Positions 42,105 through 53,663 of a stretch of 64,000 nucleotides of DNA are shown piece after piece. This DNA is from Paraphoma chrysanthemicola. Taxonomy: Eukaryota; Ascomycota; Dothideomycetes; Pleosporales; Phaeosphaeriaceae. Position numbers and translations under genes: made by a program. Below the pieces are notes generated by a model. The model searched no databases and was not told the DNA's origin. It saw only the letters and a list, made by a program, of their open reading frames with translations. Every line of letters begins with the position of its first letter. Within the stretch, counting starts at the first letter, position 1. The DNA lies in the NCBI GenBank assembly GCA_020744225.1, contig JAGMWG010000002.1:1612001-1676000 (forward strand), read 5' to 3'.

Positions 42105-43439
42105 GTGAACTGCCGACGCCGAGCGCGAGCAGTATTCCCTCGGATTTTTGGAGCCTCTGCCTCTGCTCCGACGTCAAAATCCGAGCCGGCTGGCAACATC
42201 TCCAAAGCAAAGTCACGCGACACCGCGTCGCCTTCCCGCCAGCCAATGAAACTGAAGACACTCAACGGCGCACCACTTGCCCACCACCTGACGTTTGATG
42301 AAGACGTCCTGCTTGCTCGCCATCAGTGCACGTCCTTCTCCGCTTGCCCGTCCAGCGTGCGCAGCATCTTGAGATGGCGATGTATCAACTCCAGACAGGC
42401 ACGCTTGCACTCGGGCTGGTCACAGCCATACCTCCCGCGTAGCAATCACCGCCTCCAAGAAGCAAACTCATCTCCTCCATCCCCACCAAACGCCTCATTC
42501 CATCTTGAACAGGACACGACATGCCATGACACCACTGTGGGCACCACCGACGATTTTCTACAGCACTCGCTCATCTTTCACGACACACTGCTCTCGTCCC
42601 AAGTTGCGCTTGCGCAGGACATGAGAGCCGACCAGACCATCTCTTCCTCGTCGTTTCTAACCACGTCGTTCGGCACCTCTACATCAGAGCCAAGCAGCCT
42701 CCTTGCCCTTGGCAAACAAAGGTCAGACCTGCAACTGCCTCCCTCGTTGGCCGTTACGACACTTGGTGCCATTCCCAGCGCACAGCACCTTTGTTCAATC
42801 TACCCACAGACGCCGACGCCGAACATCGTCTGCGTTCTGATGACGAATCCGGAGCGGCGCGACATCTTCGTTCGGAAAGGCGGCTACAAAATGGACCTCT
42901 ATGAGATGACTGTGGCCGATGACACCAGATCTGGATTCAAGATTTCCTTTTGGTTGCGCCCAAGTAATGAGACCAGCTTCGCGCAAGTCAACCCGCAGCA
43001 GCGGTTGCTGCACACCCTCCAACACATTGGCGTTGGCGACATTATGCTTTTACGCAATATAGGTAAGTACCAGTGTGTCCAACAGCAGCGACGTAAGCTG
43101 ACAACGACGCTGCTTGTCTCGCACGCAGCCCTCACATCGTTCCGAGATACTGTACACGGCCAGTCCTTAAATCCTCAAATCTCAAGAGCTAGGACAACAA
43201 TCGACGTGCTTGAGAACCGCAATGGTAGAGCCGTAGGCCAGCTCAGTAACTTGCCGGTGGCAATCTTGGCAGCGTTGAAGCGTCTCCAACGATGGTCAAG
43301 ATCCTACATTGCGGTGACTGAAATCAGGTCAAAGAGGGCGAGAAATACTTCAGATACATTACAGAACCCAGGCAAGCGACGATTTACTGACTCATTATAC
43401 GATGAAACACTTCCTCCAGACACATTAGAGCCTGGGTGA
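42105..43439 (+). CDS. Putative OB-fold nucleic-acid-binding protein
   Basis: Open frame of 444 codons in which 43063-43128 is almost certainly an intron: GTAAGT donor, GCTGAC branch-like site and CACGCAG acceptor, 66 nt. Removing it restores the conserved-looking join LLRNIALTSFRDTVHGQSLN, so I model join(42105..43062, 43129..43439), 422 aa. The segment IVCVLMTNPERRDIFVRKGG, then YKMDLYEMTVADDTRSGF and GDIMLLRNI, reads like the beta-strands of an OB fold as in single-strand-binding proteins, but this is judged by eye. The first 140 residues are Ser/Pro-rich and poorly structured, so the start is uncertain; 42246 (MKLKTLNG) is another option. Divergent from the Apd1-like gene with a short shared promoter (214 bases). 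Confidence 0.7.
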   Translation: MNCRRRARAVFPRIFGASASAPTSKSEPAGNISKAKSRDTASPSRQPMKLKTLNGAPLAHHLTFDEDVLLARHQCTSFSACPSSVRSILRWRCINSRQARLHSGWSQPYLPRSNHRLQEANSSPPSPPNASFHLEQDTTCHDTTVGTTDDFLQHSLIFHDTLLSSQVALAQDMRADQTISSSSFLTTSFGTSTSEPSSLLALGKQRSDLQLPPSLAVTTLGAIPSAQHLCSIYPQTPTPNIVCVLMTNPERRDIFVRKGGYKMDLYEMTVADDTRSGFKISFWLRPSNETSFAQVNPQQRLLHTLQHIGVGDIMLLRNIGKYQCVQQQRRKLTTTLLVSHAALTSFRDTVHGQSLNPQISRARTTIDVLENRNGRAVGQLSNLPVAILAALKRLQRWSRSYIAVTEIRSKRARNTSDTLQNPGKRRFTDSLYDETLPPDTLEPG

Positions 43440-44030
43440 CGGGTATTCAAAGTCCACCCACCCAATAATCTTCAACAACTCATAGCGGAGGATGTCTGCC
43501 TTTGGCTACTGGCTGCGACCCCATGCCCACCTCGGATCATGCCCACAAGACTTGTAAACAAGGAACCCGATGGGCTTAAATGAACTGGCCTACTATGGTC
43601 TCAAGATAATGCTTTCGAAGCTGTCTCTACTCTTCTGGCTTTTCGCCTCGAAGACATTTCTTCCATTATTCATCCTGCGAGATCTCTTTGACTTTGCTCA
43701 TCTGCTCTAGGCGTGACAGCGTAATCTCCCCTGGCTTCTCAAGATTTCGCTGTTTACCGTCTGAAATATGTTTAGTCGACTGGGCAATTGTTCAGCCCCA
43801 CCAGGCTCGTCTTGGGACCACAGTCACAACTAGACGACCAGGCCATAAACGCGTTGCCAATGGCGTTGAACATGTTTCGCTTCTTGTCAGTCAACTACAC
43901 GTTCTTATTTTAAATTCATCTTCTTAATAAATAAGTCTTGCATATCAAGATCTGGAGCCGTGGAGTGTACATTCTAGTAGAGAGAATACCAGTTTACATG
44001 AGAATTCGTCGCTTACTATTGTGCATCCTG
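43440..44030. other. Convergent intergenic region
   Basis: Lies between the 3' ends of two convergent genes. No coding frame of note. Composition is still ordinary. Confidence 0.5.
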
Positions 44031-45320
44031 TCAGTAAGCTGGTGCTACGCTCCAAGGTGCCCGAAAGTCCACCTCCGTATGCGTTTCCCCCAGCTCCACC
44101 ACCTTCCTGCTACCATCAAGCACGTCAAAATACCCCTCGCCCCCCACAACACCATGTTCATTAACCTGCCACACGCCATCAACGACCAAGAACTTCCAAA
44201 ACGTTAGTACCTCCCTCAGAGTAGCCAGCGGCCTCACGCGCATCCACGGACACCACCCATTCTGGTAAGTAAACAACGTGTCCCGCCTTTTGCCATCAAC
44301 AAATAGCACCGCATCACCCCACTCCTCCTCAGGGTAAAGATACAACCCCGCCCGCCGCTCAAGCAGTACCGATCCGCGGCCCCAGAAGTTGTCGAACCTA
44401 CGACTAGCTGGGCGTGCGACGGTCGTGTCGCTGGTGAATAATAGTACGGGAGCGAGGTTGCGATCGCGATGGCACTCGCGTTGCGGATCATCGCTTGGCT
44501 TGTTACCGATGGCGAGTCTGCGTTCGCTGTTGGTGGGTTCATTGGCGTGGATTGCTTCGAACGTGGAGGAAGTCCATGGCTTGACTCCTGGGGCGATGTT
44601 CATAGTTGGATTGTTCGGCACACGCGCTTGTGTCAGGAATGCACGTTGAAATGGGTGATCGCACCACCTTTCCGCCACGGTCGTCTCGACAAGAGTCGTA
44701 GCACCGCTTGTCTGCTCGGGTCGAACCGGCATCCGCTCTTCAATCGCAACGACAAGCTCATCCCAGGCATTCAGCGACTGTTGCAAGTCCCACTGGCCCC
44801 ATGGCCGTAAGGATAAATCCGATTCTACTCGGATCTTCCCCGCATCCCACATCATCAGCCAGCGCGATAAGATCTCCGCGAGAGGTAGCCACGAGTCCTC
44901 GGGCGGAAACCCGAGCGATGGGTCGATCCAACATGCTACTTCGCGCTCTTGATCGAAAAACAAGCCGCCCTCATTTATCACAGCGAGGGAGACGTCTTGG
45001 TAGAGAAGAATAAGCTCGTCTTCGTAGGCGGAGAATTGAGGCCATGAGCGGTATTGAAACAAGGACTGGGGGCTGGGGGGCTGGCAGAATGACGTCAAGG
45101 CTGTGGACTCTCCTTCAACAGGCCAGGATTCGATAGTAGCAAGAAATGTCCGAATATCAGGTGAGAGACGGGTTCTTAATGAGTCGTCTGCGCTATGCGC
45201 TCTAAGGACGTCCTGAAGTGGCTGGACAGATGAGTTTGCTTCTTTAAGCCGGTGCACTAACTGATTATGTAAAAAGACGCATTCAGTAGGATCGAACTGT
45301 GATGTGTTATCTTCAGACAT
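44031..45320 (-). CDS. Unknown Trp-rich protein at the isochore edge (429 aa)
   Basis: Single intact exon of 429 residues, acidic and rich in tryptophan. Notable blocks are WPQFSAYEDELILLYQDVSL, WLPLAEILSRWLMMWDAGKI, RRFDNFWGRGSVLLERRAGL and FLVVDGVWQVNEHGVVGGE. There is no signal peptide or membrane span. The overall feel (short alternating strands with conserved W/E) is a little like SMI1/KNR4-type immunity/regulatory folds, but I would not assign it. Codon use is that of the gene-dense part, with no stops or RIP damage. The start codon lies only some 30 bases from where the sequence turns AT-rich, so its promoter must be inside, or have been replaced by, transposon-derived DNA. Confidence 0.72.
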   Translation of the reverse strand: MSEDNTSQFDPTECVFLHNQLVHRLKEANSSVQPLQDVLRAHSADDSLRTRLSPDIRTFLATIESWPVEGESTALTSFCQPPSPQSLFQYRSWPQFSAYEDELILLYQDVSLAVINEGGLFFDQEREVACWIDPSLGFPPEDSWLPLAEILSRWLMMWDAGKIRVESDLSLRPWGQWDLQQSLNAWDELVVAIEERMPVRPEQTSGATTLVETTVAERWCDHPFQRAFLTQARVPNNPTMNIAPGVKPWTSSTFEAIHANEPTNSERRLAIGNKPSDDPQRECHRDRNLAPVLLFTSDTTVARPASRRFDNFWGRGSVLLERRAGLYLYPEEEWGDAVLFVDGKRRDTLFTYQNGWCPWMRVRPLATLREVLTFWKFLVVDGVWQVNEHGVVGGEGYFDVLDGSRKVVELGETHTEVDFRAPWSVAPAY

Positions 45321-45543
45321 AGCGAAGTACTAGAGTTCTTGAGTTAAAGTACGAATGTTTCTGTTAAAGGTTCTATCTACGAAGAGCTAAGAATATTTAA
45401 AAGTAGTAATAGTAATTACTATTTCTAAAAATAAATAAATAGTTATAATAGAGTTGTCTAAAACTAGTAATAGTAATTACTATAGTAATTACTATTTCTA
45501 AAAATAGAATAAATCTTATCTATTTACTATTATATATCTTATA

Positions 45544-45640
45544 AGTATAATATACTCTATAGATAAGTTAGTTACATAAGTAAGTTAGTTACTCTACTAA
45601 GACTTTACTAAAACGTACTCTTATAAGAGTATAAAATACA
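45544..45640. repeat. Direct repeat, copy 1
   Basis: About 95 bases matching 46230-46325 with scattered transition differences. It has a doubled inner unit (AAGTTAGTTAC before and after ATAAGT) and a 14-bp perfect palindrome ACTCTTATAAGAGT near its right end. Possibly the end of a DNA transposon or a short non-autonomous derivative. Confidence 0.7.
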
Positions 45641-46229
45641 CTTTATAGTAGATCTACTATACTATATAGTACTTATATTACTTAGAGACTATTTTCTCTA
45701 CTTACTTATATATATATAAGTTATAACTAGTCTTACTATAGTGTTTATAGTATCTTTAAGTTAGCTTACTACTCTTAGTATATATACTCTTCTTTATCTT
45801 CTTTCTATTACTATATACTATAAACTTCTTTAAGATAGTTAAGTGTACGCTCTTTTTAGCTATAAGAGTTCTCTATTATAGTTACCTTAGAAAGTAGACT
45901 AGAAGTAGCTAATTATACTCTAATTAGATACTAATAGGTTACTAATAAGAAGCTTATAAAAACTAACTATAATACTATACTATAGAGCTGTAAGTTATAT
46001 AACTTAATTAGTATACTAGACTATATTAAGTACTAAGTAAGCTAAGTAAACTAAGCACTAAGTAGTACTAATTATACTAACTAACTAAGTATAGCGTACT
46101 TAATTACTAGACTTCTTCTAGTATATAGATATTAATAATAAGCTCTTATAGCTTATTATATTTAACTTAGTATTTAATCTATAACTAGTTACTATTTATA
46201 CTTAACTTATAGTCTTCTTTATCTATATT

Positions 46230-46325
46230 AGTATAACGTACTCTATAAGTAAGCTAATTACATAAGTAAGCTAATTACTATACTAAGACTCTACTAAAAT
46301 ATACTCTTATAAGAGTACGAAACGT
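46230..46325. repeat. Direct repeat, copy 2, adjoining the Pogo-like remnant
   Basis: Second copy of the 45544-45640 unit, with the same palindromic core (ACTCTTATAAGAGT). It directly precedes the decayed transposase frame that starts near 46,330, so it is a candidate terminal region of that transposon. Confidence 0.65.
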
Positions 46326-46330
46326 AATAA

Positions 46331-46618
46331 ATTAACTACTAAATAAGCTACTAGCTTTAAAGAAGACTTAATTATAGCTTACGCTTTAGACTATTAAATA
46401 AGATATAATACTCTCTTAATAACGTACTATAGCTATCTATAGAGTCTCTTAGAGTATACTTAGTATATAATATACTAGAACGTAGTTTTAATATAATTAT
46501 ACGCTTAACTTAGTAAATCTTCGTCTAATAGAGAAGAAGGTAATTATTTAGTATATAATTAAACTTAACGTGTAAGAATTTACGCTATAGCTTACTACTA
46601 TTAAGAATATAGCTAATC
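46331..46618 (+). pseudogene. Pogo/Fot1-like transposase remnant, N-terminal part
   Basis: With RIP stops ignored, the + strand reads as the N-terminal DNA-binding part of a CENP-B/Pogo-type transposase (for example LRLIEKKVII and, after a stop, YIIKLNV; the last part reads LTTIKNIAN). The frame runs into the 7-kb Gypsy element at 46619 and continues on its other side at 53664. It is dead: many TAA/TAG codons at former CAA/CAG positions. Confidence 0.7.
46614..46618. repeat. Target-site duplication TAATC, left
   Basis: The five bases immediately left of the first LTR are identical to 53664-53668 right of the second LTR. Confidence 0.85.
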
Positions 46619-47062
46619 TATAACGAGCTTTCTAACTTACTAAGAGTAGCTAGTTCTAAGTAAGTAAGGTATTAAGATATTTAGTTAAGTAGAAGATATT
46701 ATAGTTAGTTATAGATAAGTATACGCATAAAATATATTAGTTACCTAAGTAATGTATTAAGTAGATATAATTCTTAACTATAGAGTGTAAAGAGTACTTT
46801 ACATATAACTATATACTATAATTAATTTATATTCTATTACTAAGAAGTACTACTAATTATAGACTATATTCTATAATCTATATTTACTAAGTTTCTTAGA
46901 TTACTAATTAGTTACGTATCTAAATTGTAGTCTACTTTACTACACTATCTATTATTATAGTAGTCTTTATACTTTAGTATTTCTTCTTTCTTATATTCTA
47001 ACTCTATATTAGAATTAATTAGAGGTAGAGTTAATTCGTAATAACAAACTCTATTTGTAATA
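46619..47062 (-). repeat. LTR of Gypsy element 1 (3' LTR)
   Basis: 444 bases, same length as the right copy and nearly identical apart from transitions. It begins TATAACGAG and ends GTAATA. The TA..TA ends are what RIP makes of canonical TG..CA. Confidence 0.9.
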
Positions 47063-47077
47063 CTATCTTCTTCTTTT
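47063..47077 (-). other. Polypurine tract of Gypsy element 1
   Basis: On the minus strand this reads AAAAGAAGAAGATAG, directly before the 3' LTR, where the plus-strand primer is expected. Confidence 0.6.
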
Positions 47078-48721
47078 AAGCCTTTAGCTTAAAGATTTAT
47101 CTAGTCTAGTAGTTTATTATAAGTAGAGCAGTCTCTATTATCTAAGCTAGTATTACTTACGTTTATATCTTCTACTAGCACTCTCTATTATTAGAAACTA
47201 GCTAACTATATTCTTACTTCTAGAGAGAAAATAATACTTTATCTATAGTATAATAAACTTAAAATCTCTTATATAGTTTTAGCTAATAATAGTTATACCT
47301 ATAAGGCGTGTATTTACGTAAATATCTATTCTTCTTACTATTTACCTAGTGTATCTATAGCTACTTATAAGTTAATTAGAAAGATTTATACTTCTTTACT
47401 AAGTTTAGATAGAGTAATCTATTAACTGCATATAACTTTAATTAAAATAATAGATTAAAGAGACTAAGAGTACTTATAAGAATACGCTTACTTAGCTAGC
47501 TTAGTTATTAAGTAAGCTAGTAAGAAGCTAGAATTACTTAGAATATCTTTATAAGTAGAAGGCGTATATTAATAAGAAGTTATTATAGTAGTTAGCTATA
47601 TTAGAGATAGAGTTAAATTAAGAGAAAGCTAAGAAGGTAGCGCTTTAGAGTACTATAGGCAACTAAGCCTTTACTCTAAGTAGTTTTAATAGTTCTACTT
47701 CTCTTAAGAGTTTATTAGAAAATAGATTAAGTATAAATTTTAATATCTTTCTTAGTTTACTACAAGATAAGTTACTTAGAGTATCTAGTTTTAATTTTAG
47801 AAGTTCTCTAATAACTTAAAGTAGTTAAGATTTTCTAAGAGTTTCTATATATTTTTCTAGAGTTATTCTTTAGTATTATAACCTTTCTATTAGATTAGAT
47901 AGTAATTCTTTCTATTTTACTATTTCTAGCCTAATATCTTATTAACTTCTTATTCTTCTATATCTTATCTATAAGTTATAGTCTTATATATTATAAGTTG
48001 TATATCTAGAGGTACTTTTTCTAGAAGAGCAATATAGAAAGTTAAGTATATTTTTATTATCTAGAGTAGTTTAAGATAGTAACTAACTAGTAAGACTTAT
48101 TTCTTAATTTTATAGAGTCTAATCTTAACGTAGTCTAGTTTACTACTTAGTCTTTTACTCTTAATATTTTTTATAGTAGCTAGACCTTCTCTCTCTTTTT
48201 AAAGATAAGTACTTTCTTTTATTTTCTATTATAGTATTTATCTATTAAATCTTAAAGAAAGTATATATCTTTATAGAGTTACTAGTATATTTACTAGATA
48301 ATTTTAATTCTTTCTTTAGCTATTTAGCTATAAGATTTAAGTTATCTTAGTTCTTCTATAATCTTAAGTAAGAACTTATAGTTTATAAAAAATAGTGTTA
48401 TTTATATAGTGCTATACTATAATATATTATATACAAATTATACTAGAAGTAGTAATAATACCTAGTTATCTTATCTATAGTTAAGATATATTCTTAGGTA
48501 TTATTTTACTATTTAGTTTATTCTTTTTATAATTCTATCTATTTAAGAGTAAAATATAGTTAATATTTCTAGTTTAATTTCTATCTTTACGCAGAGAGTT
48601 TACTAAAATTTAGATATAAACTTAATATTTCTATCTAAGATAATTTTGTCTAGAAGTCTGTATTTACTCTATATATATTATAGAGTTATATATATATATT
48701 CTTGTGTATTACTAGCTTCTA

Positions 48722-48862
48722 AGTATAGTATAAAATATACGTATCTTATTACTTTATTAATTATAACTAAGATTATATTATATTTTACTTTTATTATAAG
48801 TTCTATTAACTTAGGTAGTTTAGTAATAAAGTTAAGTGCAACTATTCTCTAAGGTCTATCTA
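48722..48862 (-). pseudogene. Integrase core remnant of Gypsy element 1
   Basis: The minus strand reads IVALNFITKLPKLIEL and, further on, NIILVIINKVIRYVYF. These match the Gypsy integrase segment around the first catalytic aspartate and the following strand. The aspartates now read as Asn (GAC to AAC), a RIP change. Confidence 0.8.
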
Positions 48863-50074
48863 TAAATTCTATTAATTAGAGTTCTCTATAGAGTGTATAT
48901 CTAGCTACCTTATTTTAATAGTAGTCTGCGTATTCTACTATAATTTATATTACTATTACTTGTACGTAAGAAAAGTAATATTATTTTATAAGTTATTATA
49001 GTATTTTTTTAATCTCTTAGTATTTATATATTAGAGATTTATAGAATTATCTTATAAATTCTTTTCTTATAGATTTTAGAATATAAATTTATTTAAAGAT
49101 AAGAATTAGTTTATTTTCTTCTTAGACTATTTTCTTAATTTATTTAATTTCTGTAGTAGATTCTTTTATAGTTTTCTCTATCTATTTAATCTAGTTATCT
49201 TATTTCTTAGAGATCTCTATATTTATAGTAAGTCTTAAGTAGTTATAAACTATAAAGCTATCTGTTTCTATTTATAGAATTATACTACTAGTAGTTTTAT
49301 TTTCTTTGTATTCTAGTCTTCTACTTAAAGTATTTACTCTTAAATTTTCTATTTCTTTATAGTAGAAAATCTTAAAATTAAATATTATAAAAAATTATAT
49401 AGTTTAAATCTATTATAGTATAAGTTTCTTATTTTCTATAAATCTAGTAAGATTCTTATAATCTAAGTAGACTATTATCTTATATCTTACTTCTTAGAGG
49501 TTTACTCTCTACTATTTAAAGACTTCTTTTATTACTAGGAGTTCTTTATTAAAGATATTATAGTTATATTCTACTTTAGTTATCTTTCTTAACTAATAGA
49601 AGATAAGTTACTTATTTCTGTCTTAGTCTCTTTATAAGAGAGCTGCTTCTAAACTAAAGTTTAAGGTATTAGTTTTAATAATTATTAGTAATACTAGGTT
49701 AAATATTTATAAGATAAGTTTCTTAGTAAACACTTCTTTTAACTCTATAAATAAGTTCTTATATTCTGTACTTTATATAAATAGAACGTTCTTTTTTATA
49801 AGTTTAACTAGTAGTTACATAAGTTTAGTCTATTCTAAAATAAATTTTTAGTAGTAGTTATAAAATTCTAAGAAGAATTATACTTCTTTAAGGTTCTTTA
49901 GAGTTTTCTATTCTTTAATATCTTTAATCTTAATTAAGTCTATTTTTATTACTTCTAGTTTAATAATAAACTCTAGAAAAGTAGTACTTTTAATATAGAA
50001 CTTGTATTTCTTTAGACTTAGGTAGAGTTTAGCTTAAAGAAGTGCGTTAAGAATAGCTCTTACATATTTTTTAT

Positions 50075-50225
50075 ATTCTTCTAGAGTTATAGAGTAGATA
50101 AGAATATTATTAAGGTATACTATTATAAATACATCTAGGTATTCTCTTAAAATATTATTAATCTATTCTTAAAAGATTACTAGTATATTAGTAAGTCTAA
50201 AGAGCATAATCTAATATTTATAAAG
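50075..50225 (-). pseudogene. Reverse transcriptase core remnant of Gypsy element 1
   Basis: The minus strand reads YLDVFIIVYLNNILIYS, with the catalytic box at 50106-50117 (YLNN instead of YLDD). Upstream in pol, at about 50158-50223, it reads IMLFRLTNILVIF. This is the RT palm of a Ty3/Gypsy element with both catalytic aspartates changed to asparagine. Confidence 0.88.
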
Positions 50226-52271
50226 TCTCTCTCTAGACGTAAAAGTAGTTTTCTATTTATAATCTTTCTTTATTTAGATAGTATAGTATATATTCTTAAT
50301 ATTAAGTTATATAAACTATTATATCTTAGATAATCTATCTTATATTTCTACTATTAGAAGTAATAAGTAGTAGTTCTTAATAGTTTTAGAGTTTACGTTA
50401 TAGTAGTTAATATATAGTCTAAGGTCTTTTATTTCTTTCTTTATAATAAAAAAGATTAGTAATACTATAAGTAATTTAGATAGTTAAATCTAACTCTTTT
50501 CTAATACTTTGTTAATATACTTCTTAAGAATATCTAATTTGTATTCTATAAGCTTATATAATAGTTATTATCTAAGTTTTACGTCTAGAACTAGAGTTAT
50601 TTTATAGTTCTATAACTAGTGTTTAGATAGACTATTATTAAGTTTCTTAAATATATCTACTAGGTCTTTATATTTCTTTAGTAGAGAAGTTATCTTAATC
50701 TTATATATCTTACTACTAGTAGCTTAGAGATAGACTATATAATCTAGTTATTTAATAAATTTTACCTTCTTTCTTTACTAGTTAATATTAGAGTTTACTT
50801 ATTAAAGCTAGAGTATTTCTAAGATAGTATTTTGTTCGTAGCTAATATTTATTATATTAAGAATAATTATTTCTACTTATTTATTAAGTTCTAGTAACTT
50901 ATATACTTTCTTAGTAATAAGTTCTTTAAAACTATTTTCTTTAATTATATTTACTACTTATAAATATTATTTCTTAATTATTAAGAGATTAAGCGTTTTA
51001 ATATAATTTCTAGAGATAAAGTTTTATATTACTTTACTATCTATTAGAGTATAGATATTATTTTTGTCTAGACTTCTATTAATATATATATATAGATTTA
51101 AGTTACTTATTTTCTCTATTATTTCTTGTAGATAGGTTTTCTTAGACTAGAACTTAGTGTTAATCTTATTTTGTACGTATTTTAGGCACTTATTTTCTAG
51201 ATAGTAGTACTATACTCTTTTAAGAATATATTCTAATAGTAGTAGTAGTCTAGGTTTAATACATATATATCTACAGTATTTCTATTTTAGTGTGCGTTTC
51301 TATCTATAGATTTCTATAGCTAGTAAGAGTTTTAGAATTACTTCTTTAGGTGCTCTTACTAGTCTTATCTAGTATAACTTCTTTACGCCTTTATAAAGAG
51401 TATAGTTATTACAAATATATACTACTTATACTATTTTATAGTGCGCTAGGTAATTAAGTTAGAGTTACTTGTTATCTTCTTCTCCTAGCTAGTTTCTCTA
51501 TTAGTTCTTTTTTCTAGGTTTTCTAGTAATAACTAGAATCTAATATTTAATTATAATATATTAGTAATCTCTTTTATTAAGTTATACTACCTAGTATATA
51601 ATATCTTTCTATATTTTCTTATTAGGTATTAGGTCTTCTAGTTAGAAGTTCTATATAACTTATTTTTAGAATTTAGTAAATAAGATTTCTATTAGTTACC
51701 TTTATTTCTAGTTGTTATATAGTTTCTTAATTATAAAGACTACTAAGTTTTTCTTAAAGAATTATAGTATCTTTACATAGGTAATATCTCTAATCTCTAG
51801 AATTTCTTTCTTTTCTACTATACTAATTTACTTTACGTATTCTATATTTTTTATATAATATATTTTAAGATAATAGTTCTTTTCTAAGAGGTCTTTAATA
51901 AAGAGTAGTTCTTTTTTATCTTCTAACTCTTCTAAGTTACTATCTACTTCTTTTATTATTAAAGCTAGTATTTATATAACTTTATTAGAATCTCTTTCTA
52001 TAGACGAGTCTTTGTATTTCTCTAGTATAAGTTCTTTCTCTTTACTTTTTAGTATTCTAAGCTCCTAGATTACTGTAATCTTATTTTTCTAAGACTAGTA
52101 TTCTATATCTTATTTACTACTTATATAGGTATAGTAAATATTATTAGTGTATGTAGTCTAATATAATAAGCTGTACTCGTTTATCTCTACGAGTTTAATA
52201 GTATTTTTCTTATTAGCTACTACTCTATTCTTAGTACTATCTAACCTAGTATATTAACTAGTATTAGATTT

Positions 52272-52325
52272 CTTAGAATAGTTTCTTACTAGATATTCTA
52301 TTTCTTTGTATTTAAAGTATACTCT
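52272..52325 (-). pseudogene. Gag CCHC zinc knuckle remnant of Gypsy element 1
   Basis: The minus strand reads RVYFKYKEIEYLVRNYSK. The tyrosines have the exact C-x2-C-x4-H-x4-C spacing of a retroviral-type zinc knuckle. TGC/TGT to TAC/TAT and CAC/CAT to TAC/TAT are RIP transitions. It marks the gag end of the element. Confidence 0.75.
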
Positions 52326-53219
52326 TTTCTTTTAGAGTTCTTCTTTCTTTAGGTTTAGAATGTATTTCTTCTTCTTATAATTTGCGCTAAGAATTATTAG
52401 ATCTCTCTAATTATATTATTTCTTTAGTTAATAGTTCTAGCTAACTAAAAACTACTCTTTCTTACTTTAGTGCTAGAAGTAGAGCCTATTATTAATTTAG
52501 ATAGCTTATTCTACTAATACTAAGAAGGTTTCTAGTTAATCTATATAAATAAGTTTGTATTAGATATTATCTTTAAGTTCTTTGTAGTATTATACTATTA
52601 GAGCCTCTTCTCTCTAGTTAAGTTTACTTATAAGTTATTTAAATTCTAACGTATAGATTAATACTAATCTAGTTTATTTAAGACGTTAGAGTCTTTATTT
52701 AGCTACTCTTTTAGTGTTAACTTTACTAAAGAATATTATAAGTTTTCTTTTAAAGTATTCATAACTTAAGAAGATAGTTATAGTCTCTTTACTCTATTAG
52801 TCTTTACTATATTTTATTCTATTAATAAGATATACTTTAAACTATTTTATAGCTTATCTTGTAAAGTAGACTACTATAAAGAATACCTTTACTATATTAT
52901 TAAGAATCTTACTAGTATTAATGTCTAGATAAATAGATACTGTAGTAAGAAATCCTTTAAGTTTTAATTAGGTACTATTAAACTTTTTAAGTAGACTTAG
53001 TTTTAAAGATTTATCTTAGAGTTTCGCAATTATTACTATAAGGTTCTTAATCTTTTCTATTACCTTAATAGAGAACTATTTTACGTTCTCTATTTCTGTA
53101 GTAAGCTTCTTAATAGTAATATTATTAGTAGTATTTATAGTTATAGTTCTTACCTTAGATAATAGAGTTTCTACTTAAGATATAGTTACAATATAGTCTT
53201 CTTAAACTAGTAGTTAATA

Positions 53220-53663
53220 TATAATAGGCTTCCTAACTTACTAAGAGTAGCTAGTTCTAAGTAGGTAAGGTGTTAGAATATTTAGTTAAGTAGAAGATAT
53301 CGCAGTTAGTTATAGACAAGTATATATATAAAATATATTAGTTGCCTAAGTAATGTATTAAGTAGATATAATTCTTAACTATAGAGTGTAAAGAGTACTT
53401 TATATATAACTATATACTATAATTAATTTATATTCTATTACTAAGAAGTGCTGCTAATTATAGACTATATTCTATAATCTATATTTACTAAGTCTCTTAG
53501 ATTACTAATTAGTTACATATCTAGATTGTAGTTTACTTCGCTGCACTATCTATTATTATAGTAGTCTTTATACTCTAGTATTTCTTCTTTCTTATATTCT
53601 AACTCTGTATTAGAATTAATTAGAGGTAGAGTTAATCTGTAATAATAAACTCTATTTATAATA
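53220..53663 (-). repeat. LTR of Gypsy element 1 (5' LTR)
   Basis: 444 bases, matching 46619-47062. It begins TATAATAGG and ends ATAATA. Fewer C-to-T changes are visible at some positions than in the other LTR, so the two together show the mutated sites. Confidence 0.9.

Larger units (their letters stand above)
46619..53663 (-). mobile_element. Complete but RIP-inactivated Ty3/Gypsy LTR retrotransposon (7,045 bp)
   Basis: Bounded by 444-bp direct LTRs (46619-47062 and 53220-53663) and a perfect 5-bp target duplication TAATC. It lies inside a Pogo-like transposase frame that resumes on the far side. The order of the remnants on the minus strand is gag zinc knuckle (52272-52325), reverse transcriptase (about 50075-50225 for the core) and integrase (about 48722-48862), i.e. 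the Ty3/Gypsy order. A purine-rich tract on the minus strand (47063-47077) abuts the left LTR, which makes that the 3' LTR. All frames are broken by RIP transitions, so it cannot be autonomous. A partial second copy occupies the window's end. Confidence 0.92.

Noticed and set aside
45420..45530. AGTAATTACT short inverted repeats as a possible CRISPR-like or hairpin array
   Set aside because: Spacing is irregular, the units are simple AT palindromes expected in RIP DNA, and the host is a fungus.
48646..48852. Only open frame above 60 codons in the AT-rich block (+)
   Set aside because: Antisense to the integrase remnant, composed of Ile/Leu/Tyr/Ser from TA-rich codons; chance.
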